A DNA stretch of 64,000 bases from CAVVKW01 sp963761705 (GCA_963761705.1 CAVXHK010000001.1:1178001-1242000); one strand, 5' to 3'. Positions 15,401 through 24,927 are shown, counted from the stretch's first letter. Numbers and translations: made by a program. The notes: generated by a model from the letters alone, not told the origin.

Positions 15401-18036
15401 CCGGTGGTCGGTTCGTCGAAGATGAGGAGGGCCGACTCGTCGCGCTGTTCGACGAGGTGCTTGACGAGCTTGAGGCGCTGGGATTCGCCGCCGGAAAGGA
15501 CGTTGAGGGGCTGGCCGAGGCAGAGGTAGTCGAGGCCAACGTCGGCCATGAGCTGGAGTGGGTCGATGATGGCGGAGTGAGGGGCGACGTAGCCGCCGCG
15601 ACCGCGGGTCGCGCGTTTGCCGCCGACGGGAAGCTCCGCGAAGAAAGTGAGACCCTCTTTCACGGTCATTTCGAGGACCTCGATGATCGATTTGCCGCCG
15701 ACCTGGATCTTGAGGACCTGGGGTTGGTAGCGCTTACCGTCGCACTCGGGACAGCGGAGAAAGAGGTCGGAGAGGAACTGCATCTCCACCTTCTCGAAGC
15801 CGAGACCGGCGCAGCGTTCACAACGGCCGTTTCCGGAATTGAAAGAGAACGTGGAGGGGGAAAAGCCGGCTTGGATGGCTTCTTCGGTGCTGCCGAAAAG
15901 GGCGCGGATCGCGTCAAACGCGCCGAGGTAGACGGCGGGGGTCGAGCGGGGACTGCGGGCGAGCGGCGACTGGTCGACCATGACGATCTCGTCGATGTCC
16001 TCGGCTCCGTCGATGCCCTTGCACTGGCCGGCTTGCTCCTGATCGTCGACGCCTTCGCCGGTGATCTGGCGGTAGAGGACGTCGTGAATGAGGGTGGATT
16101 TTCCCGAGCCGGAGACGCCGGTGACGCAGCAGAAGACGCCGAGCGGGAGGCGGACGTCGAGATTCTTGATGTTGTGGTGGGTGATACCCTCGATCTCGAT
16201 GAATTCGAGCGGTTCGCGCCGGTCTTCGGGGATAGGGATGGATTTTTTGCCCTGGAGGTATTCGGCGGTCAGGGAAGTCGACGTGTCGAAGGAGGGGGCG
16301 GAGATGTCGATGAGCGGACCGGAGTAGGCGAGCTTGCCACCTTCCTTGCCTCGCCCGGGGCCGATGTCGACGAGGTGATCGGCGGCTCGGATGATGGATT
16401 CCTCATGCTCGACGACGAGGAGGGTGTTGCCCTTGTCGCGGAGGGCGTGGATGATTTTAATCAGCCGCCCGGTGTCGCGAGGGTGGAGGCCGACGCTGGG
16501 TTCGTCCATGACGAAGAGCGCGTTAACGAGGGACGCGCCGAGGCAGGTCGTGAGGTTCACGCGCTCGATCTCGCCGCCGGAGAGAGATTTTGTCGGGCGG
16601 TCGAGCGAGAGGTAGCCAAGGCCGACCTCCGTGAGGTATCCGAGGCGGGACGCGATCTGGGCGCGGAGGAGCTCGGAGCTCGGGTCGCCTGGAGGCATGG
16701 TGACTTCGTTGAAAAGCGGGATGAGCTTGTCGACGGAGGTGCGGGCAATCTCGGGAAGGGTGAGGTCCGTGGGTTGCAGTCGATAGTTGAGGGTTTCCGG
16801 CTGGAAACGGCCACCGTTGCACGTCGGGCAGGGTTGGTAGCTGCGGTAGCGGGCGAGGAAGACGCGGATGTGCATCTTGTAGGCCTTGGATTCCATCCAC
16901 TTGAAGAAGCCGTTGATGCCGTACCAGCCGCCGGACTCCCAAACCTCATCGGCCGCGGTGTCGACGTCACCCTCGCCGTCGATGATCCATCGCTGATCGG
17001 CCTCCGGGAGGTCTTCGAACGGGACGTGGAGATTGACGTCGTTGCGCGAGGCATTGCGGATGAGGTCGGCCTGGCACTCCTTGGAATGGCCGGTCTGAAA
17101 GGGCTTGATGACGCCTTGCGCGAGGCTGAGCGACCGGTCGGGCATGACGCGGTTGAGATCAATCCCGATGATGCGACCGAAGCCGCGGCAGGCGGGACAG
17201 GCGCCGAGGGGGTTGTTGAACGTGAAGAGGCCGGGGGACGGCGGACGGATGTCGACGTCGCAGTGGGCGCAGTGCCACGTGGAGGAATACGGGTGGCTGG
17301 TGGCTGCCGAATCGTCGGTTGTGGAGAAGACGGTGAGCCGGTTTTTGCCGAAGCGGAGGGCGGTTTCGATGGCTTCGGAGAGGCGAGTCTGGTTGGCCTT
17401 TTTGACTTCGATGCGGTCCTGGATGACGTCGACGATGGGGGGGAGCTTTTTTTTGGGCGGGGGTTCGTCGGTGCGGTGGGTTTCGCCGTTGAGAAAGACG
17501 CGAAGGTAGCCCTGGGAGTTGAGGAATTCGAAGAAATCCTTGGGGGAGCTGGACTTCGCGTCACCGATGGGAACGGGGAAGGTGATGAGGACGGTCTGGT
17601 TGGCGAAATCTTTCGCGACGGCACGGGCGATGGATTGCGGGGTCTCGGGCGAGACGGGGCGGGCGCAGTCGGGGCACTGGGCCTTGGAGGCACGGGCGAA
17701 GAAGAGTTTGAGGTAGTCGTTGATCTCGGTGATCGTGCCGACGGTGGAGCGGGTGGACTTGACGTGGTTTGCCTGCTCGATCGCGATGGCGGGCGGGATG
17801 CCTTCGATGGAGTCGGCCCGGGGCTTGTCCATGCGGTCGAGGAACTGCCGCGTGTAGGGACTGAAAGTCTCGACGTAACGCCGCTGGCCTTCGGCGTAGA
17901 TCGTGTCGAAGGCGAGGGAGCTTTTGCCGCTGCCACTGGGTCCGGTGAGGACGATGAATTGACCGAGCGGAAGGTCGAGGTCGATGCCCTGCAGGTTGTT
18001 CTGACGGGCGCCGCGGATACGGATGATTTTTGGCAC
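12493..18036 (-). CDS. uvrA: double-length excinuclease ABC subunit A (tandemly duplicated UvrA)
   Basis: The 1847-residue protein is two complete UvrA copies in one chain, joined near residue 975. It has four P-loops (GPSGSGKSS near residue 32, GVSGSGKST near 640, GMSGSGKST near 1010, GISGSGKST near 1535) and four ABC signatures (LSGGEIERVNL, LSGGESQRLKL, LSGGESQRIRL, LSGGEAQRIKL), plus CxxC zinc-finger pairs in each copy. UvrA scans DNA for bulky damage and loads UvrB in nucleotide excision repair, normally as a homodimer of about 950 residues; here one chain could act as a covalent dimer. Chlamydial UvrA has the same design. It starts MPKIIRIRGARQNNLQ. The antisense strand also has a long open frame, which is not a gene. 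Confidence 0.97.
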   Translation of the reverse strand: MPKIIRIRGARQNNLQGIDLDLPLGQFIVLTGPSGSGKSSLAFDTIYAEGQRRYVETFSPYTRQFLDRMDKPRADSIEGIPPAIAIEQANHVKSTRSTVGTITEINDYLKLFFARASKAQCPDCARPVSPETPQSIARAVAKDFANQTVLITFPVPIGDAKSSSPKDFFEFLNSQGYLRVFLNGETHRTDEPPPKKKLPPIVDVIQDRIEVKKANQTRLSEAIETALRFGKNRLTVFSTTDDSAATSHPYSSTWHCAHCDVDIRPPSPGLFTFNNPLGACPACRGFGRIIGIDLNRVMPDRSLSLAQGVIKPFQTGHSKECQADLIRNASRNDVNLHVPFEDLPEADQRWIIDGEGDVDTAADEVWESGGWYGINGFFKWMESKAYKMHIRVFLARYRSYQPCPTCNGGRFQPETLNYRLQPTDLTLPEIARTSVDKLIPLFNEVTMPPGDPSSELLRAQIASRLGYLTEVGLGYLSLDRPTKSLSGGEIERVNLTTCLGASLVNALFVMDEPSVGLHPRDTGRLIKIIHALRDKGNTLLVVEHEESIIRAADHLVDIGPGRGKEGGKLAYSGPLIDISAPSFDTSTSLTAEYLQGKKSIPIPEDRREPLEFIEIEGITHHNIKNLDVRLPLGVFCCVTGVSGSGKSTLIHDVLYRQITGEGVDDQEQAGQCKGIDGAEDIDEIVMVDQSPLARSPRSTPAVYLGAFDAIRALFGSTEEAIQAGFSPSTFSFNSGNGRCERCAGLGFEKVEMQFLSDLFLRCPECDGKRYQPQVLKIQVGGKSIIEVLEMTVKEGLTFFAELPVGGKRATRGRGGYVAPHSAIIDPLQLMADVGLDYLCLGQPLNVLSGGESQRLKLVKHLVEQRDESALLIFDEPTTGLHIDDVAGLLGVFQRLVEEGNSLLVIEHNLDVIKCADWVVDLGPEGGDEGGQLVAEGTPEQVAECAASHTGRFLKDVLDPNFIRETPLPPLNSQPSTKDSTEGVISVKGAREHNLKDISIDIPRDKLVVVTGMSGSGKSTLAFDILFAEGQRRFLDSMSPYARQFVDQLEKPEVDSIEGLPPSVAIEQRVTRGGGKSTVATVTETYHFLRLLFAKVGVQFCPDCHVPVANQTLSAITTQVREMAGNDNLKIFAPLVKARKGFHTDVAKWAEKQGFATLLVDGKLTAVDGFEKLERFKEHTIDVLVGEVPTGDEKKAEELVRRALKIGKGTARILDQKKKFHLLSTEMNCPSCSRSFEPLDPRQFSFNSPHGWCEFCRGFGEIWKSNVTNSKDFDSQLEADLAEERSFERAESDESRPCPECEGARINGVARAVHVGSHTVADFIKAPAEDALVLIANLEFGKNDGRIAKDILAEISQRLEFLTIVGLDYLSLDRSAKTLSGGESQRIRLAAQLGSNLRGVLYVLDEPTIGLHPRDNHRLLEALERLSGNGNSLIIVEHDEDTMRRADHIIDLGPRAGRNGGQIITAGTVEEIMASPDSLTAKYLREPIKHPMIGPRRPLDSVQDWITVKGACKNNLKEIDVRIPLHRLTVVSGISGSGKSTLVRGVLVPAVKAELTRGKRKLRSEDWDSVHGVEKIGAVLEVDQSPIGKTSRSTPATYIKVLDEIRKVYAQLPDSRMRGYTASRFSFNNEGGRCENCQGQGVIKLEMTFLPTTYMPCEECHGKRYNAQTLEVLFDGKSIGDVMEMTVDQAAEFFASIPKIKRSLDLLVETGLGYLQLGQASPTLSGGEAQRIKLVTQLARRATPKAEALRTTRMGKSTLYVLEEPTIGLHTADVVNLIAVLHRLVEEGGTVVVIEHHMDVVAEADYLIDVGPEAGIKGGEILAAGTPEQVATAKRSHTAPFLKEALGR

Positions 18037-18148
18037 GGGAAGATACTACGCGCCTACGCAAGGGGGAGGCTCTTATAAATGCGAGACGGAAGCGGCTTAG
18101 CCGAGTTTTGGGGGACCATCGACCAGAAGCACGGTGCCACGAGGCGCG

Positions 18149-18454
18149 CTATTTCATCGTGTCGGTGAGCATGAGAACGCGTTGGCGCATGACTTTGCCG
18201 GCTTTGAATTTGACGGTGGCGCGGGCGGGGATGACGACGTCGTCGGCGGGTTTGTTGGGATTGCGACCGACCCGGGACTTGGTGAGCTTGACTTCGAAAA
18301 CGCCGAAGTTGCGGAGTTCGACGTTGTTGCCCTCGGCGAGGGCGTCGGTGATGTAGTCCAAGGTTTTTTGAACGACCGCGAAGACGTCTTGTTGGACCTG
18401 TCCGGTTTCGTTGCTGATGCGTACGACGAGATCGCGTTTCGTAAGATTTCCCAT
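18149..18454 (-). CDS. HU/IHF family DNA-binding protein
   Basis: The 101-residue protein begins MGNLTKRDLVVRISNETG and carries the HU/IHF beta-arm signature region (VELRNFGVFEVKLTKSRVGR followed by NPNKPADDVVIPARATVKF). Members are nucleoid proteins that bend DNA as dimers. The arm keeps the Pro in the position that intercalates into DNA. Whether it is HU-like or IHF-like cannot be decided by eye. It is transcribed in the same direction as uvrA, 112 bases upstream of it. Confidence 0.92.
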   Translation of the reverse strand: MGNLTKRDLVVRISNETGQVQQDVFAVVQKTLDYITDALAEGNNVELRNFGVFEVKLTKSRVGRNPNKPADDVVIPARATVKFKAGKVMRQRVLMLTDTMK

Positions 18455-18510
18455 GGGTGCTCGATAAAGTGTTGGGGGTCAGGGAGCAAATTTCGGACCC
18501 ACCCGCACTC

Positions 18511-20271
18511 TCATTCGTGTAAACGATTCGTTTCCTTCAAAGACTGGCGGAGGGTGGCGATTTCTGTCGCAAAATGCGCGTCGAGTTCCGCGATGGTCCC
18601 GTCGAGGCGGTGGGTCCAGTTTTCCGCCCCGATCGCGCCCGGGACGTTGAACCGCTCGTCGGTGCCGAGGATGTCGGTGATGAGGGGGACGACCAGCCAG
18701 GAGTTCGACGCGAGGAGGGCGTGCTGGGTCGCCTGGTGGACGGCGGCGTTGAAGGGTTGGTCGGCGAGGTCGGGGCGGCTGGCGAAGCGCATGAGCTCGG
18801 ACATTTCCCACTTGGCGTGGGCGGCGGTGCCTGGGTCGTCCGATTGCGCCTGCTCGAACCATTCGGTCCACATCCCGCGGAAGGGTGGGTGGTCGTGGGT
18901 CGCGTAGCAGGCGAGTGAGAGGCGCTGGTAGTCCTCGCCGAGGATGATCGACTGGTCGTCGTGGCGCTCCCATTGCGGGATCTTGAAGCCGGGGATTTCC
19001 AGGTCGATGAGCGACGGGCGGCAGTAGGGCGGGACTGAGCCGAGGTCTTCGGCGATGAGGCGGTGCTCTCCGGTCTCTTGGAGCATCATTCGGAAAAGGT
19101 TCTCGCCGTGGCGTTTGTTCATCGCGCGGTGCTCGGGGGTGTCATCTTCGTGGGGCATGAAGCCGGGAAGGCGCCCGCCGGTGAGGGCCTGCGTTTCCTC
19201 GTTGGAGAGGTCGAGGAAGCTGTCGTTTTCCTCGGGCCGCCAGGGAAAGGTGTAAATGCGGTAAAAACCGAGCGCGTGGTCGACGCGGATGAAGTCGAAC
19301 ATGGCGAACATCCCGCGCAACCGCCGTCGCCACCACGCGAAGTTGTCGCGGGCCATCGCCTGCCAATCGTAGAGGGGGAAGCCCCAGTTCTGGCCCCACT
19401 GCATGACGAACGGGGCACTTTGAAACAGCTTCTCCGGTGGGGCGCCGGTGGACCGGGTGAGATCGAAGGCCTCGGGCTCGCTCCAGACGTCGCAGCTGTG
19501 GATACTCACTCCGACCGGAACGTCGCCCATGAGGCAGACGCCGAGCTCGGTGAGTCGCGCGCGGACGTCGCGCCACTGGGAGTAGGCGATCCACTGGACG
19601 TAGCGGTAGAAGTCGGCGAGGGACTCGATCTGGGAGCGGGCGTCGGTGGGGAGATCCGCGAGCCATTGCCGAGCTTCGACGAGGGTGCGCTGGCCTTCGT
19701 CCCAGAGGTCGAGGACTTCGGATTCCTCATGGAGGGCAACGAGGGTGCGGTAGAGAGCGTAGGGTTCGAGCCAGTCGGCCTGCTCGGCGACGAAGGCAGC
19801 GTAGTCGGCGCGGCGGTCGGTCGATGCGCGGGTCAGGAAGGCTTCGTGAGCGGCTTCGAGGAGGGCTCGCTTCAGCGGTCGAACGGCGGTGTAATTGACG
19901 GGGCCGGTGCGCAGGGCGGCGAGGTCGTGGTCGGCGGTGATGCGGGCGAAGTCGTCTGGTGTTAGCTCGGCGATGCCGTTCGGCGTCGTGGCGATGGTCG
20001 TCGGATCGAGGGCCATCGAGCTGATGATGTTGTAGGGTGAGTTGTCGCCGCCGCTCTCGTTGACGGGGAGGATCTGGACGATGCGGAGGCCCTGAGCCGC
20101 GGCCCAGGTGCCAAATTCCAGCAGGGCGGCGGTGTCGCCAATGCCAAGATCGTCGGGGCCACGGAGCGCGAAAACCGGGGCCAGAACACCGGCAACTTTT
20201 TTATCAGGAGTCAATTCGAACACGGTGGCGGCGTTCCTAGATGGGTTGGGGGGTGGGGTGCAAGTCGGCAT
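18511..20271 (-). CDS. malQ: 4-alpha-glucanotransferase (amylomaltase, GH77)
   Basis: The 586-residue enzyme moves alpha-1,4-glucan segments between maltodextrins in glycogen and maltose metabolism. Catalytic motifs of family GH77 are present: the nucleophile Asp in FIRVDHALGFYRIYTFPW, the acid/base Glu in LIAEDLGSVPP, and the third carboxylate in ATHDHPPFRGMW. The N-terminal segment (APVFALRGPDDLGIGD, then NESGGDNSPYN) is also characteristic. The start at 20271 is chosen; a longer frame to 20538 is Ser/Pro-rich and overlaps the divergent promoter region of the phosphatase. With the glycogen-synthase-like gene it points to glycogen metabolism. Confidence 0.93.
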   Translation of the reverse strand: MPTCTPPPNPSRNAATVFELTPDKKVAGVLAPVFALRGPDDLGIGDTAALLEFGTWAAAQGLRIVQILPVNESGGDNSPYNIISSMALDPTTIATTPNGIAELTPDDFARITADHDLAALRTGPVNYTAVRPLKRALLEAAHEAFLTRASTDRRADYAAFVAEQADWLEPYALYRTLVALHEESEVLDLWDEGQRTLVEARQWLADLPTDARSQIESLADFYRYVQWIAYSQWRDVRARLTELGVCLMGDVPVGVSIHSCDVWSEPEAFDLTRSTGAPPEKLFQSAPFVMQWGQNWGFPLYDWQAMARDNFAWWRRRLRGMFAMFDFIRVDHALGFYRIYTFPWRPEENDSFLDLSNEETQALTGGRLPGFMPHEDDTPEHRAMNKRHGENLFRMMLQETGEHRLIAEDLGSVPPYCRPSLIDLEIPGFKIPQWERHDDQSIILGEDYQRLSLACYATHDHPPFRGMWTEWFEQAQSDDPGTAAHAKWEMSELMRFASRPDLADQPFNAAVHQATQHALLASNSWLVVPLITDILGTDERFNVPGAIGAENWTHRLDGTIAELDAHFATEIATLRQSLKETNRLHE

Positions 20272-20404
20272 CGCGGTTTTGAGCGATTCAGGTTGGCGGG
20301 GGGGAGGATTGTCGGTCAGAGATTTTTCACTTCGTTCAGAATGACAGGGTTTGGATGGAGGCGACGTTGCGTTTGGGGGAGAGAGCGGCTTAGGTTTCAC
20401 GGCG

Positions 20405-21716
20405 ATGATGAAGGTGACGAAGCGTTGGATTTTGGTATTTGGGGTGTCGATTTTTGGGAGCATTTTTGCGCGGGCGGAGAAGGAGCTCGATGGGGTGGTG
20501 CTGGTGATCTCGGACGGGACTTCGCAAGAGCTGATCACGGCGGCGCGCGTTTACTCCCAAGGTGTGCGGGGGCGGTTGGCGTTGGAAAACTTTCCCTCAA
20601 CGGCGGTGGTGCGGACCTTTTCGCGGTCGGACATGGTGACGGACTCGGCGGCGGCGGCGACTTCGATGGCGCGGGGGATCAAGGCCGACAACCGGGTGCT
20701 TGGGATGGAGACGGCTCGGTCGGGCTCGGGCCGAGAGCCTGATGGATGTCGCCCGGGCCGAGGGTTGGTCGACGGGGGTGGTCTCGGATGATTCCGTCAC
20801 GGGTGCAACGCCCGCGGCCTTCCTCGTCGAGCATGGCAATCGGAATGAGCACGCGCTGATCGCTTCGAAAATGATTGCGCAGGTCGGTCGCCGGGCGGAC
20901 ATCGTGCTGGGGGGGGGGCGGCAGTGGTTCCGGGACGAGGTGGCGGATCCGGCGGTGCTCTACGACAGCGGGGAGCAGGAAGTGGCGGCCCGGAACGGAA
21001 TGGCTTTGGACGCGAGTGGAGTGCAGGTCTTTTCGGACTGGAAGACTTTGCGGGAGCGAATGGACGGTGGAGAGCTGAGTGGGCCGGTGCTGGGGTTATT
21101 TGCGCCAAACGTTTTCTCCTACTTCGCGGATGGGCGGCGGGAATTGCGGCTCGTGGATCTGGCGGCGACGGCGATCGATTTTTTGAAATCAAAACGGAGG
21201 CCGTTTCTGCTGGTGGTCGAAGCAGCCCTCCCGGACAAGGCGTCGCACGCCAACAACGCGAAGCGGGCGATCGTCGAGGTCCTGGAGCTGGATGCGACCC
21301 TGGCGCATCTCCGCGAGGCCGGCGGGCCGAACGTGCTCATTCTCGTGACGACCGATCACGCAACGGGCGGTCTGGCGCTCAACGGGTATCTCAAGAGCCG
21401 GGCAAAGGGGGACCTTTTGCTGCGAACAAATCCGGCGTCGGGATCGAGCGTGCTGACGTTCGCGAGCGGGCCCGGCGGCAAGCCGGACGTCAACGTCCGG
21501 GATGGGGTGCCGCTCGACGCCGCGGACGTGGATTTTGCCCAACCCGCGTTGGTGGCGAAAGAATCCGCCTTTCACACCGGGGGAGACGTGTGGCTGCTGG
21601 GGAGCGGTCCGGGCAGCGAAAGGGTGAAGGGGTACCTCGATAATACGGACATCTTCCGGCTGGCGCGGGCGGCGATTCGCGGAGACGTGTTCGAGGGCGG
21701 TGGCGCGAAGGATTAG
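20405..21716 (+). pseudogene. alkaline phosphatase (PhoA family), interrupted by a frameshift
   Basis: Two overlapping frames together make one alkaline phosphatase of about 435 residues: an N-terminal part from MMKVTKRWILVF (signal peptide ending near FARA) to about 20722, and a C-terminal part in the next frame to 21716. The catalytic parts are intact: the metal Asp in VLVISDGTSQ, the nucleophile Ser in DMVTDSAAAATSMARG, metal ligands in EAALPDKASHANN, TTDHATGGL and HTGGDV. Removing one G in the GGG at about 20722-20725 would restore METARS-ARAESLMDVAR. The enzyme would hydrolyse phosphate monoesters in the periplasm. It is either a recent pseudogene or a sequencing error. Confidence 0.82.
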
Positions 21717-23425
21717 GGCGTTGGCGTTGGCGAGCGGAGGTCGTAGATCGTGAATCCCTCGCCGCGGGCGGCGACGGGGAGTTTGGCGGCCCATTGCTTC
21801 TGGCCGGTGCCGTAGCGCAGGCGTTCTGGGCGGCCCCAGTAGAGGTAATCGACCCCGAGGGAGTCGGCGTCTTTGCGCCATCCGGGTTGCTGCGTCATCA
21901 GGTGGTCGAGAGCACCGTATCGGTCGCGGTAGTCGAGGCCGTGGCTCCAGAGGTGGCCTTCGTAGCCGGCGGCGACGGGGCGGCCGGCGAGAATGAGGGG
22001 GTGATTGTATTCCGGGGCCGAGGCGAACCGGGCGGTGAGCGGAAGGTCGCGGACGGCGGAAGTCGTCAGGTTGAGGTCGGCGCGTTTGATGAGGCCATAC
22101 CCGTGACTCCCGTCGAGGCCGCCGACGAGAGAAAGTGCTCCGCTGAAAAAGAGGACGAAAACGATCGGCACCCGACCCCAGAAGGGGAGCGGACGGAGGA
22201 CGGAGTCCCAGATGAACGGGACGACGGCGAGCCAGCACCAGAGCATGATCTTCACGTTGTCCCAGGGCCAGGGAGCGAAGGAGACGAAGCAGCAGAGCAG
22301 GAAGAACGCGGTGGCGGGAGCGAGAATCGCTAGCGAATTTCGGTCGCGGCGGATGAACGCGATGGCCAGCGTGGCGATCCAAAGGAACGGGATGAGGCCG
22401 AAATTTCGCAGCCAGAACCAGACCGGGTGGTCATCCTGCAACCAGCCCGCTTTGCCCTCGATGCCGCCAGCCGCCGAGAAGAGTCCGGTGACGAGCGCCA
22501 TGCAGATCGTGGCGGGGAGAAGGGCGAAGAGAACAAATTGGCGGGCGGCGAGGCGATGGGCGGGATCTTTCGCGAGGAGGTAGATCGCGAGAAGGACGAG
22601 GCTCAGAAACAGAAACGTGTGGACGCTGGACAGCGGCATCGTCGCGTAGAGCAGGAGAGCCGCCCAGAGCGGCAGGGTTGGGCGGGATTCCTCGGAGAGC
22701 CAGCGGTTGCGCCAGTCATCGAGGAGGAGCAGTCCGGCCGGGAGGGCAAGAAGCAGCCCGCGCTGGGTAACGAGCATCGTGAGAAAGAAATTCTTCCACG
22801 GCCAGTCGCTGTCGGACTGGAAGTCGCGGATGGCCCAGTCGCCGCCTCCGAACGCGACGAATGCCGCCAGACCCCCGCTGAAAAGCAGCGCCGCGATCGC
22901 GAACCCGCGCCCCCAGCGCCAGAGGGCGCACCCGGTGAGGATCGCGCCAAAAAATCCGACAAAAACGAGGCCGCGCACGAGCGGGACGCCGACGAGGAGC
23001 AGAAGACTATTGAAGAGATCCGCTCCGACCGGGTAACGGAGAGTTTCCCCCGCGAGGATCTGGGCGTCGGGCCAGAGTGGGATCCCGGAGGCGACGTAGT
23101 TGATGAGGCCGATGTGAAGCGAGAGGTCGCCGAGGTTGTAGGGCGAAAGCACGAAAAATTCGTCTTCGTGGCGATAAATGAGCCACAGGAAGGCGCGGAG
23201 GCTGGCTAGAATGAACGTTCCGACCACAAACCATTCGGCTGGGCTCGGTTCGAACGGGCGGTCGCGATCCGAGCGGGCGGCGGCTAATCCCCCGACAACC
23301 AGACCAGCGAGCAGGGCGAGAATCGCGGTGGCGGGGCCGAGGCCGCGGGTCAGGATGCCGAGTAGGATGGCGACTGCGTTCGCTGTCGCGACGGCGATCA
23401 GGACACCGGAAAGGGCTCGGGTCAT
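21713..23425 (-). CDS. polytopic membrane protein, glycosyltransferase-C-like, unknown substrate
   Basis: The 570-residue protein has at least ten hydrophobic helices and a short extracytoplasmic region early on that contains acidic residues (RHEDEFFVLSPYNLGDLSLH), a layout like GT-C glycosyltransferases or membrane proteins of polysaccharide assembly. The C-terminus has a soluble part (YLYWGRPERLRYGTGQKQW). I recognise no specific family. Its start overlaps the stop of the Agl23-like gene by four bases, so the two are translationally coupled and probably act together; its own stop overlaps the convergent phosphatase stop. Confidence 0.72.
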   Translation of the reverse strand: MTRALSGVLIAVATANAVAILLGILTRGLGPATAILALLAGLVVGGLAAARSDRDRPFEPSPAEWFVVGTFILASLRAFLWLIYRHEDEFFVLSPYNLGDLSLHIGLINYVASGIPLWPDAQILAGETLRYPVGADLFNSLLLLVGVPLVRGLVFVGFFGAILTGCALWRWGRGFAIAALLFSGGLAAFVAFGGGDWAIRDFQSDSDWPWKNFFLTMLVTQRGLLLALPAGLLLLDDWRNRWLSEESRPTLPLWAALLLYATMPLSSVHTFLFLSLVLLAIYLLAKDPAHRLAARQFVLFALLPATICMALVTGLFSAAGGIEGKAGWLQDDHPVWFWLRNFGLIPFLWIATLAIAFIRRDRNSLAILAPATAFFLLCCFVSFAPWPWDNVKIMLWCWLAVVPFIWDSVLRPLPFWGRVPIVFVLFFSGALSLVGGLDGSHGYGLIKRADLNLTTSAVRDLPLTARFASAPEYNHPLILAGRPVAAGYEGHLWSHGLDYRDRYGALDHLMTQQPGWRKDADSLGVDYLYWGRPERLRYGTGQKQWAAKLPVAARGEGFTIYDLRSPTPTP

Positions 23426-24927
23426 CGCGCGCCAACGGTGGGTTCGTCTTTCAGAAGGTCACCGAAGACGGCGACCCGGAAGTAGGCCACGCAATCCTCC
23501 TGCGCGTCACGAAGCCGGAAGGGACGTTTGACGTAGGGTTCGGCCAGGGTGCTTTCGAATTCAGCTGCTCGGCTCGCCGCGATGGCGACGAAGTCGGCGG
23601 GGCCGCTGTCAGGCAAGCCTTCCTCGTAATACCCGACGTTGTCGAAATCCCCGAGCATCCAAGGGAGCGGATAATAGCTGTCGAGAATGATGTCCCCGCG
23701 AAGGTGGTAAGTCGCGGGGTCCTGGGCGGCGCGGTCGAGTAGCGGATCGGTGAACTTCCGGATCGCGGGGAAGGTCTGGACGTAAACGTAAGGTTCCCGG
23801 GGGTTGGCGAACTCAAGGATGTTGAGGCGAAAAGCGAGCAGCGACGAGATGCCGACGAGGACGGCGGCGACGCGGGGGACGGTGAGGTATTTTGAAAATT
23901 CCGCGATGGTCGCGCCGAGAATCAGCCCAAACGGCCAGAGAATCGAAATGATCAGCCAGGGAGTTTTGTAGGGGATGAGCGTGTAGGCGACGAGGGTGCC
24001 GGCACCGTAGATCGCGAGGTAGCGAAGGATGGCGGGGGCGGGCCAGAGAAGCCGAACGCAAGCGACGAGGCCGAGCAAATAAAGGAATTCGTAGCGCGCC
24101 ATGAGGGCGAGCCAGTAGGAGTTAAAGAAGAGGAATTGGTAGTCCTTCTTCACGTGGCCGCCCTGATCGACGCCGGTCTGGAACCAAGCGACGAACGTCT
24201 CGTAAAGCCCGGTGAGTCCGCCCCAGTCGAAGAACGTGCCGGAGTAGAAAAAAACGATTACGCCGATCGCGGTCGCAACCGCGATGGCGACATCGCGGCG
24301 GGACCACTGCGGGCGGGCGAGCGGGGTGGCCGGGACGGAGGGCGAACGACGTTGGTAGAAAAGTAGGCACGGGAACGCGAGCGCGAGGCTGACGAGGTGG
24401 ATGACGTAGGTCTCCTTGGTCAGGATCATTCCGGTGATGCCGGCGGCCAGTGCGGCGATCCCACGGCGCTCGCCCGTCGACCAGAGCGCGAGGATGCCCC
24501 ACGTGGTGAGCATCGTGAAAAAAACGAGGGCGGATTCGTGAATGGAGTAGCGACCGTAAAAGAGAAACCCAGGCGAGACCGCCATGATGGCGGCTGCCCA
24601 CCGGGCGGCGTCGCGACCGATGAACCGGGCGAACTTGAGCGTGATCCAGACGGCGGCGACGCTGGCGAGGATGGCGGGCAGCCGGAGCGCCCAGAGATTG
24701 CGACCGAGGAGTTGCTGCGAGACGAAGACCGCATACATGTGGAGCGGGCCGTGGTAGTTGGTCGGGTCGTATTCGTAGAAGCCCTTGGCAGCGATCCGGT
24801 CGGCAAACCACCCGTTGACGCCCTCGTCGAAGTGCGCGGGCTTGAGGTCAAGCGCGGCAAGGCGCAGGACGACGGCGAGCAGGATGATCAGGATTTCGGG
24901 CCGGAGGAGGCGGCGGCGGACGGTCAC
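23422..24927 (-). CDS. Agl23-like (TIGR03663 family) membrane glycosyltransferase-like protein
   Basis: The 501-residue protein starts with a membrane helix followed by KPAHFDEGVNGWFADRIA and DPTNYHGPLHMYAVFVSQQL, the pattern of the TIGR03663 family (flippase-activity-associated Agl23-like, related to GT39 mannosyltransferases); the Asp-Glu after the first helix matches the acidic catalytic motif of GT-C enzymes. About ten further helices follow, and a soluble C-terminal segment. It probably uses a lipid-linked sugar on the outer face of the inner membrane. It is the first gene of a two-gene operon with the protein ending at 21713. Confidence 0.82.
   Translation of the reverse strand: MTVRRRLLRPEILIILLAVVLRLAALDLKPAHFDEGVNGWFADRIAAKGFYEYDPTNYHGPLHMYAVFVSQQLLGRNLWALRLPAILASVAAVWITLKFARFIGRDAARWAAAIMAVSPGFLFYGRYSIHESALVFFTMLTTWGILALWSTGERRGIAALAAGITGMILTKETYVIHLVSLALAFPCLLFYQRRSPSVPATPLARPQWSRRDVAIAVATAIGVIVFFYSGTFFDWGGLTGLYETFVAWFQTGVDQGGHVKKDYQFLFFNSYWLALMARYEFLYLLGLVACVRLLWPAPAILRYLAIYGAGTLVAYTLIPYKTPWLIISILWPFGLILGATIAEFSKYLTVPRVAAVLVGISSLLAFRLNILEFANPREPYVYVQTFPAIRKFTDPLLDRAAQDPATYHLRGDIILDSYYPLPWMLGDFDNVGYYEEGLPDSGPADFVAIAASRAAEFESTLAEPYVKRPFRLRDAQEDCVAYFRVAVFGDLLKDEPTVGAR

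Noticed and set aside
12433..18078. 1881-codon plus-strand open frame opposite uvrA
   Set aside because: It mirrors the uvrA codons (Asp/Glu/Gly/Val-rich), has no family features, and arises from GC-biased third positions.
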